Below, piece by piece: positions 1 to 7,728 of a stretch of DNA of 22,411 nucleotides; the first letter of the stretch is position 1; each line of letters opens with the position of its first letter. A program made the translations under genes and the position numbers. The notes beneath the pieces were generated by a model. That model was not told the DNA's origin, did not search any database, and saw nothing but the letters and a program-made list of their open reading frames with translations. The stretch comes from Chloroflexota bacterium (lineage in GTDB: Bacteria > Chloroflexota > Dehalococcoidia > SM23-28-2): the NCBI GenBank assembly GCA_030691665.1, contig JAUYDU010000193.1, positions 1 to 22,411 on the forward strand, given 5' to 3'.

Positions 1-1404
1 CAGGGCGGCTGGGCTGCTGCCCAGCTCCATTTGAAGGGCTTTGAGGGCCAGCCGGTTCAGCTTCCCAGGCTGAAGGCCCCCAGCCTCCTCGCCGATGAGC
101 CCCCTGCCCTCTTCGTCGAGGGCAGGAGCCTGCTGGCTGTCGGCCTGGCCAGCCGGCGGTCTGGAGCGCCCGCCGTCCGGGCGGTTGCCCGAAGCCAACT
201 CCGGGTAGGTCTCCCGGACGAGGCCCAAGACTAGCCGGCGGAGCTCCACCTCCTCGGGAGTGGGCTCGACCCGGACTGTGTACGCATGGCGCTGGGTGAA
301 GGCGATGCCTACCGTGCTCCTGCGGTTGCGCACCATCACCTGGCCCACCAGTCGCTGCAACTCCTCCACGTTCTGGGGCTTGAGCCTGTCGCCCCGGGCG
401 ACGAACCGCTGGCGGAACTCGCCGGCAGTCTTCAACAGCCCTGGCTTGAGCAGGGTGATGAGGTTGAACAGCTCTTCCATGTCATTCTGGACGGGAGTGG
501 CCGTCAGGAGAAGGATATACTTCTTGTCCAGGCCGTTGACCAGCTTCCAGGCCCTGGTCTCACGGTTGCGCAGATAGTGGGCCTCGTCCACGATCACCAT
601 GTCGAATGGCGTCTGTTGGACTCGCTCCAGGTGCGCCCCGCGCTTCGCCTGAGACAGGGAAGCGATAATGCGGTCGAATCGAGCCCACGCCTCAAGACCC
701 AGCGCTCTAAACTCCGGCGATTCGCTGAGGACGAAGTCGAGGTTGAACTTCCGGGCCATTTCCTCCCGCCACTGGTAGATGACCGAGGGAGGGGTCAGGA
801 TCAGCACTCGCTTGACCTGGCCGCGCAGGAGGTATTCCAGCAACACCAGCCCGGCCTCGATGGTCTTCCCCAGCCCCACCTCGTCGCATAGCAGGGCCCG
901 GCCCCTCAGTCTGCGTAGCACGGCCTTCACGGTGTTCAACTGGTGCTGGTACAAGGCCACGCCTTGAACGGCGGCAAGGGAGAGGAGCTGGTCGAAGCCG
1001 GGCTTGACGGCTACCTCGGCCGCCTCCCGCGCAAGAAAGTACTGGTCAGGGCGGCAGAACTCACCGTGCGAGACCCGCCGGAGAAGCGCCGATGGATCGG
1101 CGAGCAGGAAGCCGCCCCCATTCTCCACCAGCCCGTTCCCTACCGTCAGGGCGTTGCGGAAACGAAGGTACCCTGGCCCTACCTCCATCTGAATGAGACC
1201 GCCAGCCTGCAGAAGGCGTTCGCCGAGCTTCTTTGCCGAGAGGAGCTCTCCCTCCCGGGTCGCCTTGAGCTTGCCAAGCCCCTGGACCTCCACCTCCAAC
1301 CGGGCTGGGAGCAGGTCGCTCACCTCCGGGGGCAACGCCACATGGTCCTGGTCCAGGACAAGGCTGGCGACCGGTAGAGAGTAGAGTCTAGGAAGTTGGA
1401 CCAT
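1..1404 (-). CDS. SNF2/RapA-like DEAD/DEAH-box helicase, 3' end cut off by window edge
   Basis: The visible part is the N-terminal 468 residues of an SNF2-superfamily ATPase that would remodel or translocate on nucleic acid. It starts at ATG 1404 and stays open to base 1, so the C-terminal helicase lobe lies outside the window. Residues 1-150 form an N-terminal domain I do not recognise. Helicase motifs follow: the Walker A-type motif I DEVGLGKT at 174-181, motif Ia-like LILTPPS near 201-207, the DEAH box at 273-276, and motif III LLLTATPVQN shortly after. DEVGLGKTIEAG is typical of RapA-like bacterial SNF2 proteins. It diverges from the cobalamin operon and has no obvious link to it. It could be a housekeeping RapA-type protein or part of a defence system such as DISARM; the missing C-terminus and left-hand neighbours would decide. 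No clear Shine-Dalgarno site precedes the ATG. Confidence 0.85.
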   Translation of the reverse strand, partial: MVQLPRLYSLPVASLVLDQDHVALPPEVSDLLPARLEVEVQGLGKLKATREGELLSAKKLGERLLQAGGLIQMEVGPGYLRFRNALTVGNGLVENGGGFLLADPSALLRRVSHGEFCRPDQYFLAREAAEVAVKPGFDQLLSLAAVQGVALYQHQLNTVKAVLRRLRGRALLCDEVGLGKTIEAGLVLLEYLLRGQVKRVLILTPPSVIYQWREEMARKFNLDFVLSESPEFRALGLEAWARFDRIIASLSQAKRGAHLERVQQTPFDMVIVDEAHYLRNRETRAWKLVNGLDKKYILLLTATPVQNDMEELFNLITLLKPGLLKTAGEFRQRFVARGDRLKPQNVEELQRLVGQVMVRNRRSTVGIAFTQRHAYTVRVEPTPEEVELRRLVLGLVRETYPELASGNRPDGGRSRPPAGQADSQQAPALDEEGRGLIGEEAGGLQPGKLNRLALKALQMELGSSPAAL

Positions 1405-1864
1405 CGTGTTTCACCATCCACTGTCTTCTACTGGGTGAGACTCGCGGGTGCGTCGTCGGTCTCGACCTGCCTAGTCTCTCTAACCAGTATTGTGTCCCTG
1501 GCCTCACCTGACGTCAACACCCCGTTGGAGAGTGGGTACCGCTCGCGTTTTCTGGTACGTGGGCGCCCCACACGCCCGCCGTCGCAAGGGGTCTGGGGGG
1601 CCTTTGGGGGAGCCGCTTTCGATCTTCAACAATTTGGCTTTCGGTGCAGCGCCCATTCCGGATCCAGCCACACGGCCGGCCAAGAGAACTGCCTAAGGAC
1701 TCTGGGGAGCGTCAGTCTCAACTGTATAGAAATGGCGGTTCTAAAGCAGGCCGGGAGAACGAAGTTCGGCCTTGCAGCTAACCCGTGTGGCTTGCTCGCA
1801 AGCGTTATCCCTGCTGCGTTGATCCATGGGAGCACCCCGATTGCGAACGAACGCCTGAAAGGTA
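1405..1864. other. Gene-free divergent intergenic region
   Basis: Apart from the putative - strand promoter I see no gene, tRNA or recognised RNA here. The open frames crossing it have no convincing ribosome binding site, run through the riboswitch, and encode no recognisable protein. Base composition is less GC-rich than in the flanking genes, as expected for non-coding DNA. Confidence 0.5.
1489..1517 (-). promoter_or_regulatory. Putative sigma-70-type promoter of the helicase gene
   Basis: On the - strand, TTGACG (1517-1512) is separated by exactly 17 bases from CACAAT (1494-1489), giving 5/6 and 4/6 matches to the consensus boxes. Transcription would start near 1482 and leave a leader of about 78 bases before ATG 1404. 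Found by eye only. Confidence 0.35.
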
Positions 1865-1894
1865 TTGACAAGACGAACCGGCACAGGTTAGCAT
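1865..1894 (+). promoter_or_regulatory. Putative promoter of the btu-cob operon
   Basis: A perfect -35 box TTGACA (1865-1870) is followed after 18 bases by TAGCAT (1889-1894), a 4/6 match to the -10 consensus. Transcription would begin near 1901, just upstream of the riboswitch aptamer that starts about 1924. Confidence 0.5.
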
Positions 1895-1923
1895 TACGGC
1901 ACACCAAAAAACTGAATATAGTA

Positions 1924-2033
1924 TGGCGGTGGTGCCCGCAAGGGTTAAATGCGAAGTCCGGTGAAAGTCCGGCGCTGACCCGCAACTGTGACCTCGGCCT
2001 AGACCGGGGAAGCCAAGTCGCCAGCCTCCGCCA
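1924..2033 (+). promoter_or_regulatory. Cobalamin riboswitch 1 (upstream of btuF)
   Basis: This leader RNA carries the conserved B12-box core: GTCCGGTGAAAGTCCGGCGC followed by CCCGCAACTGT, within about 1955-1989. The outer helix is visible as TGGCGG (1924-1929) pairing with CCGCCA (2028-2033). The region after the core (AAGCCAAGTCGCC) fits the later part of the aptamer, although the canonical AGGAGACCTGCC tail seen in riboswitch 2 is less well matched. By family knowledge, bound adenosyl- or methylcobalamin represses the genes downstream, here corrinoid import and late cobalamin synthesis. The aptamer boundaries are approximate. Confidence 0.88.
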
Positions 2034-2075
2034 GTGTCGTAGCGTTCGAGGAAGGGCGCGGGTGCACAAATAAAC

Positions 2076-2106
2076 AAAGCCCTGCCAACTCGAGGCAGGG
2101 CTTTTT
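2076..2106 (+). terminator. Rho-independent terminator, likely riboswitch 1 expression platform
   Basis: AAAGCCCTGCC (2076-2086) pairs perfectly with GGCAGGGCTTT (2094-2104) around a 7-base loop, and a run of five T residues spans 2102-2106. It sits about 40 bases after the aptamer, where a B12 riboswitch terminator is expected. An alternative hairpin, CGAGGCA (2091-2097) with TGCCTCG (2108-2114), would disrupt it and could act as the antiterminator. Confidence 0.8.
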
Positions 2107-2121
2107 GTGCCTCGGTGAGAT

Positions 2122-2159
2122 AGAGACCCGGTGCCTTTTTCGGTCCGGGTCTCTCTATT
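2122..2159 (+). terminator. Second leader hairpin, possible tandem terminator
   Basis: AGAGACCCGG (2122-2131) pairs perfectly with CCGGGTCTCT (2145-2154) across a 13-base loop. It is followed by CTATTT, a poor U-tract, so termination is possible but weaker than at the first hairpin. It ends about 27 bases before the btuF ribosome binding site, AAGGAGG at 2181-2187. Confidence 0.5.
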
Positions 2160-2193
2160 TGTGGCCTATTGAACCCAACGAAGGAGGGCAAGG

Positions 2194-3210
2194 ATGTCTC
2201 GCTTCAGGCTCTGTCTTGCATCGGCTCTGGTTGCACTATCCGCCCTGGTGGCCTGGGCGTGCGTTGCTCCGGCGGCGACGCCCACCCCGATTGCCACGCC
2301 CACTCCTACCGCCGCGCCAACGCCTACTCTTACTCCCACGCCGGCACCCACTGCGACCCCGACACCACCCCTTTTCCCCATGACCATGACAGATAGCCTG
2401 GGCCGCAAGTCAACCATCGCAACGGCTCCACGGCGCATCGTCTCCCTGGCCCCTTCCAACACGGAGGTCCTGTTCGCCGTAGGCGCCGGCGACCTGGTCG
2501 TAGGCGTCACGAAGTTCTGCAACTATCCCGCAGAGGCCAGGGCCAGGGAGCAGGTGGGCGGGTTCAGTGCCAAGACTATAAGCGTGGAGAAGGTCGTTAG
2601 CTTGAAACCGGACCTGGTGTTCTCCGCGGGCAAGATTCAGCAGCCCGTCATTGAGGCCCTTGAGCAGGCTGGGATTCCGGTCGTCTCGCTCGATGCCAAC
2701 TCCTTCAACGAGGTGTACGCCAACATCGAACTGGTTGGTCGCGTGACGGGGCGCCAGCAGGAGGCGGCCCGGGTAGTAGGCGAGATGAAAGAGCGGGTGG
2801 CCCAGGTGCAGAAGAAGGCTGCGGGCGTGCCCAAGGAGAAGCGCCTGGCGGTCTTCTACGAGGTATGGGACGAGCCCCTCATGACGGCCGGGCCCGGGAC
2901 CTTCATCGGCCAGATGATCGATCTGGCGGGCGGCGTCAGCGTCTTCTCTGACGTGACGGAGAGCTGGCCTCAGGTCAGCGCCGAGGAGGTGGTGAAGCGC
3001 AACCCTGCGGTCATCCTGGGCCCGGATACCCACGGCGACAAGCTGACGCCAGAGAAGGTCGCTCAGCGCTCCGGATGGAGCCGCATCGGCGCTGTGAGCA
3101 GCGGCCGCATCTATCTGCTCAACGGCGACATCATCTCCAGGGCTGGCCCTCGCCTCGCAGATGGGCTGGAAGCGGTGGCGAAGGCCCTCTATCCCGAGCT
3201 CTTCCCGTAG
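2194..3210 (+). CDS. btuF: Corrinoid ABC transporter substrate-binding lipoprotein BtuF
   Basis: This 338-residue extracytoplasmic protein would capture cobalamin or other corrinoids and deliver them to BtuCD. A signal peptide (hydrophobic stretch about 7-22) ends at Cys23, a likely lipidation site although Trp at -2 makes the lipobox atypical. A Thr/Pro-rich tether of about 30 residues follows. The binding-protein fold begins with the typical TAPRRIVSLAPSNTEVLFAVG segment's core, RIVSLAPSNTE, and continues through SLKPDLVF to GGVSVF. The start is fixed by AAGGAGG six bases upstream. It is first in an operon behind a B12 riboswitch, and btuC and btuD follow at once, which favours corrinoid over siderophore or haem as ligand. 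The fold alone would not separate these substrates. Confidence 0.88.
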   Translation: MSRFRLCLASALVALSALVAWACVAPAATPTPIATPTPTAAPTPTLTPTPAPTATPTPPLFPMTMTDSLGRKSTIATAPRRIVSLAPSNTEVLFAVGAGDLVVGVTKFCNYPAEARAREQVGGFSAKTISVEKVVSLKPDLVFSAGKIQQPVIEALEQAGIPVVSLDANSFNEVYANIELVGRVTGRQQEAARVVGEMKERVAQVQKKAAGVPKEKRLAVFYEVWDEPLMTAGPGTFIGQMIDLAGGVSVFSDVTESWPQVSAEEVVKRNPAVILGPDTHGDKLTPEKVAQRSGWSRIGAVSSGRIYLLNGDIISRAGPRLADGLEAVAKALYPELFP

Positions 3211-3246
3211 TCCTGTCGCGTGAGCCACGTAGAGGAGGCCTGTCGA

Positions 3247-4272
3247 GTGAGAAGCCGCCGGTACATCGCCGTAATGGCAGCCCTGCTCGGCCTGCTGGCC
3301 GTGGTGGCCCTCCTGAGCCTGGGCACGGGCGCAGTCTCCATATCGCCGGGGCGGGTTGTTGATGCCCTACTATGGCCGTCCCGGCTGGGCGCGGGCTCAT
3401 CCGACGTGACCATCGTTTGGGAGCTGCGCATGGCGCGGGTGCTGCTGGCGGCCCTAGCGGGGGCAGGCCTGGCGGCGTCGGGCGCCGGCTTCCAGGGCCT
3501 CTTCCGGAACCCGCTGGCAGACCCCTACGTGGTGGGAGCCTCTGGCGGGGCGGCGCTGGGAGCGGCCCTGGCCATCATACTCGGCCTGCAACTGAGGGGC
3601 TTCGGCTTCAGCCCGGTGCCTCTGGCCGCCTTCGTGGGGTCACTGCTGGCGGTCGGCGTCGTGTACGTCATCGGCGAGGTGGGCGGGAGCACTCCTGCCG
3701 TTGCCCTCCTCCTGGCGGGAGTCGCCCTCAGCACCTTCCTGGGGGCCGTCGTCGCCCTGCTGATGCTCCTCAACGACCAGAGCCTTTACGTCATCTTCGG
3801 ATGGCTCCTGGGGGGCTTTTCGGGCCGGAGCTGGCCCCACCTGTGGGCCAGCGCGCCCTACATAGTGGTGGGCATGGGCATATTGTGGCTGATGGCACGT
3901 CCCCTGGACGCCATGTCCTTTGGGGAGGAGACGGCCAGGAGCCTGGGGCTGCCGCTGAGCAGGGCTCGTGCGGCGGTGGTAGCGGCCGCCAGCCTGACCA
4001 CCGGCGCAGCGGTGGCTGCGGGAGGACTCATCGGGTTCGTAGGCCTTATCGCCCCTCACGCCGCGCGCCTGCTCTTCGGCGCGGGCCACGCCCGGCTGAT
4101 ACCGGCGAGCGCCCTGATAGGAGCCCTGCTTCTTCTCCTGGCCGATGACCTGGCAAGGACGGTGGTGGCCCCCCTGGAGATTCCCGTTGGCATCGTGACC
4201 GCAATGCTGGGCGGGCCCTTCTTCCTCTACCTGCTCAAGACCCGCCAGCGAGCGCTGGGAGCGCGGCGATGA
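3247..4272 (+). CDS. btuC: Corrinoid ABC transporter permease BtuC (FecCD family)
   Basis: This is a 341-residue polytopic membrane protein forming the import channel of the BtuCDF transporter. Hydrophobic segments cover most of its length, about ten as in BtuC. Family signatures include LRMARVLLAALAGAGLAASG, the FRNPLADPYVVG motif, and GGLIGFVGLIAPHAARLL near the C-terminus, the cytoplasmic loop that contacts the ATPase. I chose GTG 3247 because AGGAGG (3233-3238) lies eight bases upstream. The frame stays open to GTG 3220, which has no such site, so a protein nine residues longer is possible. The stop codon overlaps the btuD start as ATGA. The FecCD family also serves iron-siderophores; the riboswitch and neighbours argue for corrinoids. 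Confidence 0.88.
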   Translation: MRSRRYIAVMAALLGLLAVVALLSLGTGAVSISPGRVVDALLWPSRLGAGSSDVTIVWELRMARVLLAALAGAGLAASGAGFQGLFRNPLADPYVVGASGGAALGAALAIILGLQLRGFGFSPVPLAAFVGSLLAVGVVYVIGEVGGSTPAVALLLAGVALSTFLGAVVALLMLLNDQSLYVIFGWLLGGFSGRSWPHLWASAPYIVVGMGILWLMARPLDAMSFGEETARSLGLPLSRARAAVVAAASLTTGAAVAAGGLIGFVGLIAPHAARLLFGAGHARLIPASALIGALLLLLADDLARTVVAPLEIPVGIVTAMLGGPFFLYLLKTRQRALGARR

Positions 4273-5075
4273 GGCGGCTGGAGGCCCAGGACCTGACCTG
4301 CTCGTACGACGGGCGCGCCGTCCTGCGTGCGCTGTCCCTGGCGGCCGAGCCCGGGACGGTCCTGGCCCTCATCGGGCCCAACGGGGCTGGCAAGACTACG
4401 CTGCTCCGGGCGATGGCGCGCCTCCTGAGGCCGAGCAGAGGGACTGTCCTCCTGGCGGGGCAGGACGTCTGGCGGCTGGCGCCCAGCTCGGTGGCCCGCC
4501 GACTGGCCCTGGCGCCCCAGACAGAACACGTCGACTGGCCTTTGAGCGTAGAGGAGGCGGTGGCCCTGGGGCGGGCCCCGCACCAGGGCTGGCTCCTGCC
4601 GTACTCACGAAGGGACTGGCAGGTCGTGGAGCAGGCGCTCTCCCGCACCGGACTTCTGGGGCTGCGCCACCGCCTGGTGACGGAGCTTTCGGGAGGCGAG
4701 GAGCGGCGGGTCGTCCTGGCCCGGGCCCTGGCCCAGGAGCCCGAGGTGTTCCTGCTGGACGAGCCTACCAGCCACCTGGACCTGAGATACCAGAAGGAGG
4801 TCCTGGAGCTGGTGTGGGGGCTTGCCCGCAGGGACGGCCTGACAGTGGTGGTGACTCTGCACGATCTGAACCACGCCGCCCTCTGCGCCCACCAGGTGGC
4901 CCTGCTGTCCGGCGGAGCCATGCTGGCCCTTGGCCGCCCCGAAGACGTGCTGACGCCGGAGATCCTGTTCCAGGCCTATGGCGTCCCCGTAGAGGTGGTC
5001 CGGCACCCGGTCTACGGGACGCCCCTGGTGGCGCCTCTGTTGACCTACACGCGGGAGGCATCCCATGACAGATGA
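4269..5075 (+). CDS. btuD: Corrinoid ABC transporter ATP-binding protein BtuD
   Basis: This 268-residue ATPase would power BtuC-mediated corrinoid import at the inner face of the membrane. Walker A is GPNGAGKTT (36-44), the ABC signature is LSGGE (140-144) within LSGGEERRVVLARAL, and Walker B is VFLLDEP with Asp164 and Glu165. A switch histidine follows in VTLHDLNHAAL. The ATG overlaps the btuC stop by four bases, implying translational coupling. The C-terminal segment, VEVVRHPVYGTPLVAP, resembles that of haem/siderophore/B12 importers. It ends 11 bases inside cobO. The B12 assignment rests on operon context. Confidence 0.88.
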   Translation: MRRLEAQDLTCSYDGRAVLRALSLAAEPGTVLALIGPNGAGKTTLLRAMARLLRPSRGTVLLAGQDVWRLAPSSVARRLALAPQTEHVDWPLSVEEAVALGRAPHQGWLLPYSRRDWQVVEQALSRTGLLGLRHRLVTELSGGEERRVVLARALAQEPEVFLLDEPTSHLDLRYQKEVLELVWGLARRDGLTVVVTLHDLNHAALCAHQVALLSGGAMLALGRPEDVLTPEILFQAYGVPVEVVRHPVYGTPLVAPLLTYTREASHDR

Positions 5076-5628
5076 AAGGGACCGTTCCAAGCGGCCAGAA
5101 CAGGCGATGAAGAAGGGGCTGGTCATAGTCAACACGGGCCACGGAAAGGGCAAGACCACCGCTGCGCTGGGGGTGCTTCTCAGGGCCTGGGGCCGGGGTA
5201 TGCGGTGCTGCGTTGTCCAGTTCATCAAACACACGAGGGGCAACTGGGGTGAGGTCAGGGCCGCCCAGCGGTTGGGCATCGAGTGGCACAAGATGGGCGA
5301 TGGCTTCACGTGGCGATCCAGAGAGATGGACGAGACGGTCGCGAAGGCCCGGCACGGCTGGGCCCTGGCCCAGGAGAAGATATGCAGCGGCCAGTACGAC
5401 CTGGTCGTCCTGGACGAGTTCACCTATCCGCTCAAGTACGGGTGGCTGGACACGAGGGAGGTGGTGACCTGGCTTCAGGCCTACAAGCCCCAGATGCTGC
5501 ACCTGGTCATCACCGGGCGGGACGCTCCTCCCGAGATGGTAGACTTCGCCGACCTGGTGACCGAGATGCGCGAGGTCAAGCACCCCTACGGGAAGGGCAT
5601 CCGGGCCCAACCTGGCATCGAGTTCTAG
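5065..5628 (+). CDS. cobO: Corrinoid adenosyltransferase (CobO/CobA/BtuR family)
   Basis: This 187-residue cytoplasmic enzyme transfers the 5'-deoxyadenosyl group of ATP to reduced cobalt, making adenosylcorrinoids from imported or newly made precursors. The P-loop is GHGKGKTT (25-32), followed by AALGVLLRAWGRGM and VVQFIKH, all characteristic of the BtuR/CobO/CobP family rather than the unrelated PduO or EutT types. Later motifs are DLVVLDEFTYPLKYGW and the C-terminal KHPYGKGIRAQPGIEF, which closely matches the family ending. Length is usual for the family. GGGAGG (5053-5058) six bases upstream supports ATG 5065, inside the end of btuD. A closely coupled place right after the importer fits capture of incoming cobinamide or cobalamin. 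Confidence 0.94.
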   Translation: MTDERDRSKRPEQAMKKGLVIVNTGHGKGKTTAALGVLLRAWGRGMRCCVVQFIKHTRGNWGEVRAAQRLGIEWHKMGDGFTWRSREMDETVAKARHGWALAQEKICSGQYDLVVLDEFTYPLKYGWLDTREVVTWLQAYKPQMLHLVITGRDAPPEMVDFADLVTEMREVKHPYGKGIRAQPGIEF

Positions 5629-5694
5629 GAGCCCGAGGGCGTCATGAGGTCTGTTCGACAACCCACCATCGCCACCTGCGAAGGGGGTGTTCTG

Positions 5695-6627
5695 ATGGCC
5701 GCCGGCGAGAAGGCCGGCCCTGGAGGCGCGACCGTGGCCCTTCCTGGCACTTGCGGGGAACTGGCCCAGGGCACTCTGGATGGGACACCATGCCTGGTCT
5801 CGTGTCCCATCGAGCGCTACAGCGTCGCCGAGGTGTACGTACGGGAGGGCGCAGGCTGGAAGGCGCCGCCAGACGTCCCCAAGACTGTGGTGGCTTTGCG
5901 GGCCTGTCTGGCGCAGCTTGGCAGGAAGGACGTCGGCGGGCGGCTGCGCATCCAGTCAGAGCTGCCGCGGGGCAGGGGTTATGCCTCCAGCACTGCGGAC
6001 ATTGGCGCAGCCCTCTACGCCCTGGGCCTGGCGCTCCAGCGGCCTCTAATCCCGGTGGAGGTGGCGCGGCTGGCGGTAGGGGTCGAGCCCAGCGACAGCA
6101 CCCTCTTCCCCGGCCTGGCCCTCTGGGACCACCGGAGCGGCAGCTTCTTCCAGGACCTGGGGCCCGCGCCCCGGCTGACGGTGGTGGTGCTGGACCCGGG
6201 CGGCGAGGTGGACACCATCGCTTTCAACCAGATAGACCATCGGGAGGAGCTGAGGAGGCTTGCGCCCATGCATCGTGAAGCCTTTGGACTCCTCGTAGAA
6301 GGGCTGAAGCGCGGCGACCTCCGGGCCGTAGGTGAGGCAGCCACCTTGAGCGCGCGGGCCCACCGGGCCATTCTGCCCAACCCTCTGCTGGAACCAGCCC
6401 TGTCCCTGGCAAAGGAGATGGGTGCCCTGGGGGTATGCCGGGCCCACAGCGGGACCCTCCTGGGGATCCTGCTGGACGTTGATGAGGACATCTTGCCCGA
6501 TGTGCTGGCCCGGGTCGCCGATCGCCTGCGCGGCTCGGCCGCGGTGTTCGCTTCGCCGCTGGTGGGCGGAGGGCCGCGGCTCCTGCGCGAGACGAACGCT
6601 CTTTGTGAACGCGTCAGGCAACGTTGA
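5695..6627 (+). CDS. pduX: GHMP kinase, likely L-threonine kinase PduX
   Basis: This 310-residue GHMP-superfamily kinase probably phosphorylates L-threonine to L-threonine phosphate, which CobD then decarboxylates to the aminopropanol phosphate arm of cobalamin. The N-terminus has the PduX-like PGTCGELAQG motif and CLVSCPIERY. The ATP-binding motif PRGRGYASSTADIGA spans residues 91-105, and a C-terminal GHMP motif is seen at CRAHSGTLLGIL. I chose ATG 5695 because AAGGGGG lies seven bases upstream. The frame is open from ATG 5644, which would add 17 residues. Homoserine kinase and other GHMP kinases are alternatives, but location between cobO and cobT and the presence of cobD and cbiB strongly favour PduX. 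Confidence 0.83.
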   Translation: MAAGEKAGPGGATVALPGTCGELAQGTLDGTPCLVSCPIERYSVAEVYVREGAGWKAPPDVPKTVVALRACLAQLGRKDVGGRLRIQSELPRGRGYASSTADIGAALYALGLALQRPLIPVEVARLAVGVEPSDSTLFPGLALWDHRSGSFFQDLGPAPRLTVVVLDPGGEVDTIAFNQIDHREELRRLAPMHREAFGLLVEGLKRGDLRAVGEAATLSARAHRAILPNPLLEPALSLAKEMGALGVCRAHSGTLLGILLDVDEDILPDVLARVADRLRGSAAVFASPLVGGGPRLLRETNALCERVRQR

Positions 6628-6669
6628 GTCCCCCGCCCCAAGCATGAGACAAATAGATGAGGAGGGAGC

Positions 6670-7728
6670 ATGGAGCTGAAAGAGCTGGTATCGCGAGTCC
6701 AGGCGCCGGATGAGTCGGCGATGGCGGCGGCCCGTGCCCGCCAGGACACCTTGACCAAGCCCCAGGGCAGCCTGGGACGCCTGGAGGAGCTTTCCATCCA
6801 GCTAGCAGGCGTCATGGCCAACCCTTTTCCCCAGGTCCGGCACAAGGTGATCGTCACCATGGCGGGGGACCACGGCGTCGTGGCCGAAGGGGTGAGCGCT
6901 TACCCGCAGGCGGTCACGGCCCAGATGGTTTACAACTTCCTGCGGGGAGGTGCGGGCATCAACGTGCTGGGGCGCCACGTGGGCGCCCGGGTGGTCGTCG
7001 TAGACATGGGGGTGGCGGCGGCTCTCGGATTGCATCCCGGACTGGTGAACAGGAAGGTGGCCTGTGGTACCGGCAACATAGCCAGAGGCCCTGCCATGAC
7101 CAGGGAGCAGGCCATCGAGGCCGTCACAGCCGGGGCGGAGGTGGTGGAGGCAGAGCTGGCCCGGGGGCTGGACATACTGGGCCTGGGCGACATGGGTATC
7201 GGGAACACCACGCCTTCGGCGGCCATAGCTGCGGCCCTGACGGGCTGCCCTCCCGCCGAAGTGGTGGGACGCGGCACCGGGGTGGACGACGCAGGGCTGT
7301 CCCGGAAGGTCGTCGCGGTGCAGCGCGCTCTGGCCGTGAACCACCCGGACCGCGGCGATGCCCTGGACGTGCTGGCCAGGGTCGGGGGCTTTGAGATCGG
7401 GGGCCTCGCCGGGGCGGCCCTGGCGGCGGCGGCCCATCGCAGGCCCGTCGTGCTAGACGGCTACATCACGGCGGCGGCGGCCATGCTGGCTGTGGCCCTT
7501 GCTCCCGGCGTCCGGCCCTTCCTCATCGCCTCCCACCGGTCCCAGGAGGCCGGCCACCGCATCATGCTGGAGTGGCTGGGCCTGAAGCCCCTGCTGGACC
7601 TGGACCTGCGCTTGGGAGAGGGCACCGGGGCAGCCCTGGGCATCTTCCTGGCCGAGGCGGCCTGCAAGGTCCTTCAGGAGATGGCCACTTTCCAGGAGGC
7701 GGGGGTTGCCGAGAAGGAGGGCCAGTGA
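6670..7728 (+). CDS. cobT: Nicotinate-nucleotide--dimethylbenzimidazole phosphoribosyltransferase CobT
   Basis: This 352-residue enzyme activates the lower ligand base: it moves phosphoribose from nicotinate mononucleotide to a benzimidazole, giving the alpha-ribazole phosphate used for the nucleotide loop. Diagnostic stretches are LTKPQGSLGRLEEL, MAGDHGVVAEGVSAYPQ, GDMGIGNTTPSAAIAAAL, GTGVDD and the C-terminal LGEGTGAAL. Glu317 in that last motif falls at the position of the catalytic base known in the Salmonella enzyme. Length matches the family. A strong GAGGAGGGA ribosome site lies just before ATG 6670. The stop overlaps the cobS start as GTGA. Which base is used cannot be read from sequence. 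Confidence 0.97.
   Translation: MELKELVSRVQAPDESAMAAARARQDTLTKPQGSLGRLEELSIQLAGVMANPFPQVRHKVIVTMAGDHGVVAEGVSAYPQAVTAQMVYNFLRGGAGINVLGRHVGARVVVVDMGVAAALGLHPGLVNRKVACGTGNIARGPAMTREQAIEAVTAGAEVVEAELARGLDILGLGDMGIGNTTPSAAIAAALTGCPPAEVVGRGTGVDDAGLSRKVVAVQRALAVNHPDRGDALDVLARVGGFEIGGLAGAALAAAAHRRPVVLDGYITAAAAMLAVALAPGVRPFLIASHRSQEAGHRIMLEWLGLKPLLDLDLRLGEGTGAALGIFLAEAACKVLQEMATFQEAGVAEKEGQ

Noticed and set aside
286..1384. Overlapping + strand open frames within the left-edge region
   Set aside because: The - strand encodes continuous SNF2 helicase motifs; the + strand frames are its antisense shadows.
1396..2073. 225-codon + strand open frame over the intergenic region and riboswitch 1
   Set aside because: It has no ribosome site or recognisable protein features and runs through the conserved riboswitch; it is a chance open frame in GC-rich DNA.
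2281..2373. Low-complexity repeat in btuF as a CRISPR or DNA repeat element
   Set aside because: It is a Thr/Pro-rich lipoprotein tether within an intact frame, with irregular units.
7572..7724. N-terminal extension of cobS
   Set aside because: This is cobT coding sequence read in another frame; GTG 7725 with AAGGAGG upstream and a GTGA overlap explains the real start.
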